Source: Actinomycetota bacterium
GTDB lineage: Bacteria; Actinomycetota; Actinomycetes; Nanopelagicales; Nanopelagicaceae
NCBI GenBank assembly: GCA_009699765.1
Contig: WLNN01000032.1
Location: forward strand, 1-11,154
Length of the DNA: 11,154 nucleotides
Direction: 5' to 3'
Position numbers and translations under genes: made by a program. The notes under the pieces are model-generated. The model did not search any database. It was not told where the DNA came from and saw only the letters and a list, made by a program, of their open reading frames with translations. Below, piece by piece: positions 6,186 to 11,154 of this stretch. Each line of letters opens with the position of its first letter. Within the stretch, counting starts at the first letter, position 1.

Positions 6186-7739
6186 ATGAAGTCCTTCTAT
6201 CTGACGACTCCGATTTACTACGTCAATGATGCTCCGCATATTGGTCATGCGTACACAACGGTTGCCGGTGATGTTCTCACTCGTTGGCATCGCCAGCGCG
6301 GTGAATCTGTATGGTTCCTAACTGGAACAGATGAGCATGGTCAGAAGGTAATGCGCACAGCAGAAGCTAATGGTGTTGCTCCGCAAGCATGGGCAGATAA
6401 GTTAGTTGAAGAAGCTTGGAAACCAAATTGGGAAGCTCTCAATATCGCTAACGATGATTTTATTCGTACAACTGAACCACGCCACATGGATCGAGTGCAG
6501 ACTTTTTTAACTTCTCTTAAAGACGCAGGGTTTATCTACCAAGGTGATTTCGAAGGTCCATATTGTGTTGGTTGTGAAGAATTTAAATTGCCCGGGGATT
6601 TGCTTGAAGGAAATCTCTGCCCGATTCATAGCAAGCCGGTTGAGAACGTCAAAGAGACTAACTGGTTCTTTAAACTTTCAGAGTTTGCACAACCACTTTT
6701 AGCTCACTATAAAAATGATCCAGAAGCCTGCCAACCAGAATCTGCGCGAAATGAAGTAGTTGCATTTCTTGAGAGCGGTCTTCGTGATCTCTCAATTTCT
6801 CGTTCAACTTTCGATTGGGGTATTCCAGTCCCCTGGGATACAGATCAAGTTGTTTATGTCTGGTTTGACGCACTTCTTAATTATGCAACGGCTGTTGGTC
6901 TAACCGATGACCCATCGAGTGAGGGTGGCAAGAAGTTTGCCGAGACTTGGCCCGCCGATGTTCACCTAGTCGGCAAAGATATCTTGCGCTTTCATGCGGT
7001 GATTTGGCCAGCGATGTTAATGGCAGCTGGAGTAGCAATCCCTAAGAAAGTATTTGCACATGGCTGGTTGCTTGTTGGCGGCGAGAAGATGAGTAAATCA
7101 AAGCTCACTGGTATTGCTCCAGCAGATATCACTGATCATTTCGGTGTAGATGCATTCCGCTATTACTTCTTACGCGCGATTCCATTTGGCAGTGACGGAT
7201 CTTTCTCTTGGGAAGATATGAGCGCTAGATACACATCAGAACTTGCAAATGACTTCGGGAATCTCGCATCACGCCTTGCTGCGATGGTTGAAAAGTATTG
7301 CGGTGGAGTTCTTCCTGCAGTCGCACAAGATAAAGAACTCTCTACCTCTCTTCAAGAGACCGTTGCAAAGGCTGATGCTGCGATGGTTGCCCTTGATTTC
7401 CAAGGTGGAATTAATGCAATTATGGATTTCTGTAAGCAGGTCAATGGTTTTGTAACCATTAAAGAGCCTTGGATTCTTGCTAAGGATCCCGCAAACCAAC
7501 AAGTACTTGAGGATGTTCTCTACAACACTGCAGAATCACTTCGCGCATTGGCAATTCTTTTGCATCCAGTAATGCCCGGAACAACAGAAATTCTTTGGGA
7601 ATCACTCGGTGCCAAGACAGTCCTCGGCGAACTCGCTTCACAAAAAATTAGCGAAGTTGCAACATGGGGGCAACTTCCTAAAGGAGCGACTGTTACTAAG
7701 ACTCCCGTATTGTTCCCACGCCTTGAGGTGAAGGAATAA
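6186..7739 (+). CDS. metG: Methionyl-tRNA synthetase
   Basis: Class I aminoacyl-tRNA synthetase that charges initiator and elongator tRNA-Met with methionine, using ATP. The 517 residues match the short form without a C-terminal dimerisation domain. Visible motifs: the ATP site HIGH as PHIGHAY (H18-H21), FLTGTDEHGQK (44-54), a zinc-knob-like CVGC (127-130) with CPIH (145-148), the WFDALLNY core (226-233), VGKDILRFHAVIWPAML (262-278) and KMSKS (301-305), followed by the helical anticodon-binding domain. The KMSKSKLTG form is usual in actinobacteria. The start ATG 6186 is followed at once by the conserved FYLTTPIYYVN block; there is no obvious Shine-Dalgarno sequence, so coupling to rsmI is likely. 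tatD follows after 6 bp. Confidence 0.97.
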   Translation: MKSFYLTTPIYYVNDAPHIGHAYTTVAGDVLTRWHRQRGESVWFLTGTDEHGQKVMRTAEANGVAPQAWADKLVEEAWKPNWEALNIANDDFIRTTEPRHMDRVQTFLTSLKDAGFIYQGDFEGPYCVGCEEFKLPGDLLEGNLCPIHSKPVENVKETNWFFKLSEFAQPLLAHYKNDPEACQPESARNEVVAFLESGLRDLSISRSTFDWGIPVPWDTDQVVYVWFDALLNYATAVGLTDDPSSEGGKKFAETWPADVHLVGKDILRFHAVIWPAMLMAAGVAIPKKVFAHGWLLVGGEKMSKSKLTGIAPADITDHFGVDAFRYYFLRAIPFGSDGSFSWEDMSARYTSELANDFGNLASRLAAMVEKYCGGVLPAVAQDKELSTSLQETVAKADAAMVALDFQGGINAIMDFCKQVNGFVTIKEPWILAKDPANQQVLEDVLYNTAESLRALAILLHPVMPGTTEILWESLGAKTVLGELASQKISEVATWGQLPKGATVTKTPVLFPRLEVKE

Positions 7740-7745
7740 TCTCTT

Positions 7746-8603
7746 ATGGCTGATCGCCACAATCGCGATATTGATCGTGAGTTTGCTCCGCTGCCAGAAC
7801 CGCTACCAATCGCAGTAGCTGATGCGCATGCACATATCGAAATCATCACAAATGATTCACCAGATTCAGAATCTGTTCGTAAAATTCTAGATGAAGCAGA
7901 ATCTGTTGGAGTCAATCGAGTTGTACAGGTCGGATATTCAGCAGAGCAATCCGAGTGGTGCGCCGCCCTTGCTAACCTTTATCCAGGACGAGTTCTTGCA
8001 GCAGTTGCACTCCATCCCAATGAAGCACCTGTGGTAGATAATCTTGATACAGATTTTGCCGTTATTGAACGGCTGGCACAGTTGCCACGCGTTCGAGCAA
8101 TTGGTGAAACTGGACTCGATTATTTCCGCACACCACCAGAACTCAGAGGCGTGCAGCAAGAATCATTTAAGCGCCATATTGAGCTCGCTAAGAAGACAAA
8201 TAAGGCTCTGGTCATCCATGATCGCGATTCACATGACGATGTTCTCTCAGTATTACTTGAGGTAGGCGCTCCAGAGAAGACTGTCTTTCACTGTTTTTCT
8301 GGCGATGTTGAAATGGCAAAGAAATGTATTGACCGCGGATATATCTTGTCATTTGCCGGAACCATGACATTTAAAAACGCGCCGGCACTTCGTGAGGCTG
8401 TAAAACTGGTACCGCATAGCCAATTATTAGTTGAGACTGATTCGCCATTCTTGGCTCCAACCCCTTATCGCGGAATGCAGAACACTCCTGCACAGATCCC
8501 AACGATTGTTCGCGCGATGGCTGCAGAGCGAAGTGAAGATTTGGCAGAGCTCTGTGAAGCGCTATCGATAAACACCGAGCGCGTTTTCGGATCGTTTGCA
8601 TGA
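7746..8603 (+). CDS. tatD: TatD-family metal-dependent hydrolase/DNase
   Basis: TIM-barrel metal-dependent hydrolase; E. coli TatD is a 3'-5' exonuclease linked to repair of oxidised DNA. Metal ligands expected for the family are all present: H28 and H30 in VADAHAH, E121 in AIGETGLDYFR, H158 in LVIHDRDS, H182 in VFHCFSG and D232 in LVETDSPFLAP. YRGMQNTPAQIP (241-252) is the usual C-terminal block. The 285 residues include an N-terminal extension of about 20 before the barrel, as in actinobacterial relatives. An AAGGA in the 3' end of metG lies about 10 nt before ATG 7746. The stop overlaps the ksgA start as ATGA. In mycobacteria rpfB (resuscitation-promoting factor) sits between tatD and ksgA; here it is missing. 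Confidence 0.94.
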   Translation: MADRHNRDIDREFAPLPEPLPIAVADAHAHIEIITNDSPDSESVRKILDEAESVGVNRVVQVGYSAEQSEWCAALANLYPGRVLAAVALHPNEAPVVDNLDTDFAVIERLAQLPRVRAIGETGLDYFRTPPELRGVQQESFKRHIELAKKTNKALVIHDRDSHDDVLSVLLEVGAPEKTVFHCFSGDVEMAKKCIDRGYILSFAGTMTFKNAPALREAVKLVPHSQLLVETDSPFLAPTPYRGMQNTPAQIPTIVRAMAAERSEDLAELCEALSINTERVFGSFA

Positions 8604-9445
8604 GCCTGCTGGGACCAGCAGAGATCCGTGAGCTTGCGGATGCTCTCGAGATCAAGCCATCGAAATCTTTAGGTCAAAACTTTGTCCATGATGGAAATAC
8701 CTGTCGAAAAATTGTGCGCACCGCGGGATTGCAGGCCGGAGATATTGCACTTGAGATTGGTCCCGGTCTTGGATCACTAACACTGGCGATGATGGAAGAA
8801 GCGGCGCATGTAATTGTTGTAGAAATAGATAAGAGACTTGCAGATCAACTGCCAATTACTGTGGCAAAGCATTCAGAGAGCCCAGAGAAATTAACTGTCA
8901 TCAATCGTGATGCGCTTCAGATTGATTCATTGCCAGTTGATCCAACGGTATTGATTGCAAATCTTCCATACAACGTTTCAGTGCCAGTATTTCTGCACAT
9001 GCTTGAGATATTTCCAACATTGCGCAGCGGTGTAGTTATGGTGCAAGCAGAGGTAGCTGATCGCCTTGCTGCTTCGCCTTCAACGAAAGAGTATGGAGTG
9101 CCCAGTGTTAAAGCAGCATGGTGGGCTGATGTAACTGGAGCTGGAGTAGTCTCTCGCCAGATTTTCTGGCCTGTGCCAAATGTTGAATCAAAGCTTGTGG
9201 CATTTACTCGCCGCGCAACACCAGGCGATGAAGCTCTACGTAAAAGAACTTTCGCAATTATTGATCTCGCATTCGCACAACGCCGAAAAATGTTGCGTTC
9301 TGCGCTCTCTGCTCGCTACGGAGGTTCTGCGCCAGCAGAAGCCGTCCTATCGGGTGCAGGCATAGATCCAACTCTTCGTGGTGAAGCGCTAGATATTTCG
9401 GCATTTGTATCTATAGCTCGTCATGAATTAGCGATAGGGTCTTAA
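8600..9445 (+). CDS. rsmA: 16S rRNA (adenine(1518)-N6/adenine(1519)-N6)-dimethyltransferase
   Basis: KsgA/RsmA dimethylates two adjacent adenines in the 3'-terminal helix of 16S rRNA during late small-subunit assembly, using SAM. The 281 residues show the N-terminal SLGQNFVHD (23-31), SAM motif I LEIGPGLGSLT (51-61), the acidic motif II residue in VVEIDKRL (73-80) and the catalytic motif IV NLPY (121-124). VQAEVADRL and the RRKMLRSAL region follow in the C-terminal half. ATG 8600 shares the ATGA overlap with the tatD stop, a classic sign of translational coupling, and the N-terminus LLGPAEIRELADAL fits actinobacterial homologues, so this start is well supported. ispE starts 1 bp after the TAA. 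Confidence 0.96.
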   Translation: MSLLGPAEIRELADALEIKPSKSLGQNFVHDGNTCRKIVRTAGLQAGDIALEIGPGLGSLTLAMMEEAAHVIVVEIDKRLADQLPITVAKHSESPEKLTVINRDALQIDSLPVDPTVLIANLPYNVSVPVFLHMLEIFPTLRSGVVMVQAEVADRLAASPSTKEYGVPSVKAAWWADVTGAGVVSRQIFWPVPNVESKLVAFTRRATPGDEALRKRTFAIIDLAFAQRRKMLRSALSARYGGSAPAEAVLSGAGIDPTLRGEALDISAFVSIARHELAIGS

Positions 9446-9446
9446 C

Positions 9447-10358
9447 GTGGCCCTAAATTCAATTACCGTGCGAGTACCTGCAAAGGTTAATTTGCAATTA
9501 TCTGTCGGCCCACGAGAATCAAACGGCTATCACAACCTTGTCTCAGTTTTCCAAGCAGTATCTATCTTTGATGAAGTCACAATTTCAAAATCACATGCAG
9601 GTAGCGGAGTGACGATTGCTGTTACTGGTGATCAAACACATGGCGTCCCGGAAGATGGTTCAAATTTAGCGGTTAAAGCGGCTCAACTAATTGGTGACAA
9701 ATTTGATCTCGATGTGGATGTTCATATTGAAATCAAGAAATCTATTCCAGTAGCAGGCGGAATGGCAGGGGGATCAGCTGATGCCGCAGCAACACTGATT
9801 GCTATGGATGCTTTATTTCGCTTAGAAGCGAGCAGGGAAGAACTTCTTGATCTCGCCTCTCAACTTGGAAGCGATGTTCCCTTCATGATTGCCGGAGGCA
9901 CCGCAGTCGGTACAGGTCGCGGTGATCAACTAACTGCAGCACTTTCACGTGGTACCTACCACTGGGTTTTTGCACTCTCAACAGTTGGGCTTTCAACTCC
10001 CGCGGTCTATGCAGAGTGCGATCGTATGCGGGCAGAACTTGAAGTCGCAGAACCAAGGGTGAGCGACGCTCTGATGCAGGCACTTCTCACTGGCAATCCG
10101 ACTGCAGTCGGAGAAGCACTTACAAATGATTTACAGAATCCGGCATGCTCATTACGCCCTGCGTTATCTCTTGTTCTTGAAGTTGGCCGTGATTACGGTG
10201 CGCTCGGCGCGATTGTCTCTGGCTCTGGTCCAACAGTTGCTTTTCTTGTTGCTGATGAAGAAGCGGGACTTGATTTAGCAGTTGCACTTACTGCAAGTGG
10301 AGTTGTTGGAAGCGTTGCTCGGGCAACAGGCCCTGTGCATGGTGCGCGAGTTATTTAA
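9447..10358 (+). CDS. ispE: 4-diphosphocytidyl-2-C-methyl-D-erythritol kinase
   Basis: GHMP kinase of the MEP isoprenoid pathway, phosphorylating the 2-hydroxyl of CDP-methylerythritol with ATP. In the cytoplasm it feeds polyprenol carriers for wall synthesis and for the mannosyltransferase encoded nearby. The 303 residues carry VPAKVNLQLSVG (10-21, catalytic lysine K13), the GHMP glycine-rich ATP loop PVAGGMAGGSADAAA (101-115), LGSDVPF with the catalytic aspartate D143, and a late GSGPTVAF motif. The start is GTG 9447, 1 bp after the ksgA stop, with AUAGGG about 8 nt upstream; the PAKVN position from the start is normal. The stop overlaps the stop of the convergent MarR gene in TTAA. In mycobacteria ispE also follows ksgA directly. 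Confidence 0.95.
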   Translation: MALNSITVRVPAKVNLQLSVGPRESNGYHNLVSVFQAVSIFDEVTISKSHAGSGVTIAVTGDQTHGVPEDGSNLAVKAAQLIGDKFDLDVDVHIEIKKSIPVAGGMAGGSADAAATLIAMDALFRLEASREELLDLASQLGSDVPFMIAGGTAVGTGRGDQLTAALSRGTYHWVFALSTVGLSTPAVYAECDRMRAELEVAEPRVSDALMQALLTGNPTAVGEALTNDLQNPACSLRPALSLVLEVGRDYGALGAIVSGSGPTVAFLVADEEAGLDLAVALTASGVVGSVARATGPVHGARVI

Positions 10359-10888
10359 TCGTTATTTTCGATATCAAAATTTGCTGCTAAACGACTGAGC
10401 AAATCTGCAAGTTCTGCTTGTTCGTTTTTACTTAATTCAGTTAAGAACTTCCGTTCTTTTAGAAGTAAATCATCAAGAGCTGCATCAACCTTTTTCATTC
10501 CGAGAGCAGTCAATGTAACGAGCGATCCACGACCATCGCTGGGATCTGGCTGTCGAGTAATTAGTTTTAACTCTTCCAAGCGATCAAGTCGATTTGTCAT
10601 GGTGCCGCTAGAGACCATGGTTTCTTGCATTAATTGTGATGGCGACAAAGTATGTGGCGTTCCTGCGCGACGAAGAGCGGCAAGAACATCGAAGCCCCAT
10701 GTCTCAAGCTCAGCAAATGCATCTCTGCGGGCCAAATCGAGATGTCGTGATATTCGAGTAATTCGACTAAGGATTGCTAATGGAGAGAGATCGGCATCAG
10801 GTCGCTCACGTTTCCATGCTGCGATGAGTCGGTCTACCTCGTCGCGGTTCATCTCCATGCGGGCTAGGTTATCGCGCAAAAGGGCCAT
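10355..10888 (-). CDS. MarR-family transcriptional regulator
   Basis: Predicted dimeric winged-helix DNA-binding regulator of 177 residues. It has N-terminal dimerisation helices (about 15-60), the WGFDVLAALRRAG helix (64-76), LSPSQLMQETMVSSGTMTNRLDRLEELKLI as helix plus recognition helix (81-110), a wing with DPSDGRGSLVTLTALG (115-130), and a long C-terminal helix pair. The LETWGFDVLAALRRAG...LSPSQL...SSGTMTNR pattern is common in actinobacterial MarR proteins of unknown ligand. The start is uncertain: ATG at the complement of 10886-10888 has GAGGG only 2 nt away, and relatives usually begin close to the second candidate, MEMNRDEVDRL (codon 11 or 13). The target is unknown; a pseudo-palindrome just upstream may allow self-control. 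Confidence 0.88.
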   Translation of the reverse strand: MALLRDNLARMEMNRDEVDRLIAAWKRERPDADLSPLAILSRITRISRHLDLARRDAFAELETWGFDVLAALRRAGTPHTLSPSQLMQETMVSSGTMTNRLDRLEELKLITRQPDPSDGRGSLVTLTALGMKKVDAALDDLLLKERKFLTELSKNEQAELADLLSRLAANFDIENND

Positions 10889-10891
10889 CGC

Positions 10892-10911
10892 CCTCAGTTT
10901 GGAAAGTCAGG
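10892..10911. promoter_or_regulatory. Imperfect palindrome, possible MarR operator
   Basis: A 20-bp dyad runs from CCTCAGTTTG to GAAAGTCAGG, with 7 of 10 symmetric positions matching (outer CCT/AGG, inner TTT/AAA). It lies 3 bp upstream of the MarR ATG, inside the 46-bp gap to tRNA-Gln. MarR proteins often bind dyads of about 16-20 bp next to their own promoters. This is a visual match only, and a 7/10 dyad can occur by chance. Confidence 0.25.
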
Positions 10912-10928
10912 CGGTGATAAGGGAGAAT
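10899..10928 (+). promoter_or_regulatory. Weak promoter candidate for tRNA-Gln
   Basis: TTGGAA (10899-10904) and GAGAAT (10923-10928) each match the sigma-70 -35 and -10 consensus at 4 of 6 bases, with an 18-bp spacer. They would start transcription close to the first base of tRNA-Gln (10935). The -35 overlaps the possible MarR operator. The tRNA must be transcribed from this 46-bp gap or from within marR, because marR is on the other strand. Confidence 0.25.
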
Positions 10929-10934
10929 ATAGGT

Positions 10935-11006
10935 TCCGCCATTGTGTAGTGGCTAGCACATGGGCCTTTGAAGCCCAGGGTCCAGGATCGATACCTGGTG
11001 GCGGAG
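10935..11006 (+). tRNA. tRNA-Gln (anticodon TTG)
   Basis: A complete 72-nt cloverleaf can be folded by hand. Acceptor TCCGCCA/TGGCGGA has 7 pairs; D stem GTGT/GCAC has 4 pairs including one T-G, with a loop containing GG. Anticodon stem TGGGC/GCCCA is perfect, with loop CTTTGAA and anticodon TTG at 10968-10970. The variable loop is GGGT and the T stem is CCAGG/CCTGG. The discriminator base is G and the first pair is weak T-A, as expected for Gln; CCA is not encoded directly after it. Oddity: the T loop is ATCGATA instead of TTCGANT, so position 54 is A and position 60 is A. It lies upstream of glmU on the same strand. Confidence 0.96.
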
Positions 11007-11031
11007 CAACGTATTGCTCGCCAGTTAAGCA

Positions 11032-11041
11032 GGCGGAGCCA
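11032..11041 (+). repeat. Second copy of the tRNA-Gln 3' end, followed by CCA
   Basis: GGCGGAGC occurs at 11000-11007 (the 3' acceptor strand, discriminator base and one following base) and again at 11032-11039, 32 nt apart. The second copy reads GGCGGAG followed by CCA, i.e. it looks like an acceptor end with an encoded CCA. It can also pair with GCTCGCC at 11016-11022, with one bulge. It may be a relic of a duplicated tRNA end or chance. Confidence 0.4.
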
Positions 11042-11066
11042 TAACCGCAAAAGTCATTTGAGCAAG

Positions 11067-11072
11067 TAGACT
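11067..11072 (+). promoter_or_regulatory. Possible -10 box (TAGACT) for leaderless glmU
   Basis: TAGACT fits TAnnnT and ends exactly 6 nt before the glmU ATG (11079), so the expected start of transcription would be the A of the ATG. No Shine-Dalgarno sequence precedes glmU, which fits a leaderless message. No clear -35 is seen. Readthrough from the tRNA-Gln promoter is an alternative. Confidence 0.35.
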
Positions 11073-11078
11073 GCAGTC

Positions 11079-11154
11079 ATGACCCTCGAAACCGTAGTGA
11101 TTCTCGCTGCGGGAGAGGGCACGCGAATGAAATCGCAACTTCCAAAGGTTCTTC
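11079..11154 (+). CDS. glmU: GlmU, N-acetylglucosamine-1-phosphate uridyltransferase/acetyltransferase (3' end outside the window)
   Basis: Bifunctional enzyme making UDP-GlcNAc from glucosamine-1-phosphate, acetyl-CoA and UTP, for peptidoglycan and other wall polymers. Only the first 25 codons plus one base are present, too short for ordinary ORF listing. They read MTLETVVILAAGEGTR, then MKSQLPKVL, which is the nucleotidyltransferase signature LAAGxGTRMxSxLPKVL with the GG/AAG UTP-binding loop and the conserved Arg and Lys. Actinobacterial GlmU begins in just this way, so ATG 11079 is a good start. It lies 72 bp downstream of tRNA-Gln on the same strand. The length and the C-terminal acetyltransferase domain cannot be seen. 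Confidence 0.93.
   Translation, partial: MTLETVVILAAGEGTRMKSQLPKVL

Noticed and set aside
7520..7915. 131-codon open frame on - across the metG/tatD junction
   Set aside because: Low-complexity Ser/Arg-rich translation, no family features, and antisense to two well-supported genes.
10599..10949. 116-codon open frame on + opposite marR, running into tRNA-Gln
   Set aside because: Arg/Ser-rich shadow of marR that overlaps a tRNA gene; not credible as a protein.
11000..11041. tRNA-Gln 3' end repeat as an attachment site of an integrated element
   Set aside because: The repeat is 8 bp with only 24 bp between copies and no integrase or foreign genes nearby.
1..11154. CRISPR arrays, insertion sequences, phage, toxin-antitoxin or defence genes
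   Set aside because: No repeated spaced units, transposase, integrase or recognisable defence domains; all genes are housekeeping or conserved actinobacterial families.

Overview
The window looks like chromosomal housekeeping DNA from a streamlined, fairly low-GC actinobacterium. By eye the GC content is in the mid-40s percent. The gene content and order (5-formyl-THF cyclo-ligase / moeA-like / rimJ / SepX-GlpR / PMT / rsmI / metG / tatD / ksgA / ispE / tRNA-Gln / glmU) matches, from memory, the Mycobacterium tuberculosis stretch Rv0992c to Rv1018c with many genes removed. The low GC, tiny intergenic gaps and missing galU, moaC and rpfB suggest a small free-living planktonic lineage such as the freshwater acI/Nanopelagicales group. 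The phylum is well supported by family-specific features; the order-level placement is inference.

Layout. (1) 1-1107: 3' part of an acyl-CoA dehydrogenase on +, whose stop touches the stop of a 5-formyltetrahydrofolate cyclo-ligase on - (1108-1629). (2) A 58-bp divergent gap holding a 7-bp-arm hairpin that displays the cyclo-ligase ribosome binding site. (3) 1688-4013 on +: a shortened MoeA/gephyrin-like protein, a RimJ-type acetyltransferase and a three-TM membrane protein of the SepX/GlpR family. (4) 4020-5336 on -: a polyprenol-phosphate-mannose protein mannosyltransferase. (5) 5337-10358 on +: a tight run of rsmI, metG, tatD, ksgA and ispE with gaps of 9, 6, -4 and 1 bp. (6) 10355-10888 on -: a MarR regulator. 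(7) 10935-11006: tRNA-Gln(TTG), followed by the first 25 codons of glmU, which runs off the end.

How the genes fit together. Most are core functions: folate recycling, 16S rRNA methylation at two sites (RsmI, KsgA), methionine charging, isoprenoid synthesis through the MEP pathway (IspE), UDP-GlcNAc synthesis for the wall (GlmU) and surface protein mannosylation (PMT).

The most interesting part is the moeA-like / rimJ / glpR run. The moeA-like protein lacks the whole of MoeA domain II and has lost the recognisable molybdopterin-site motifs, yet keeps the domain III/IV scaffold. It sits next to a SepX/GlpR membrane protein. This fits the corynebacterial cell-division pair Glp (gephyrin-like, FtsZ-binding) and GlpR better than molybdenum cofactor synthesis. 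It may be a minimal, non-enzymatic gephyrin-like division scaffold. There is no CRISPR array, insertion sequence, prophage or other mobile element. No stretch longer than 300 bases lacks a gene.
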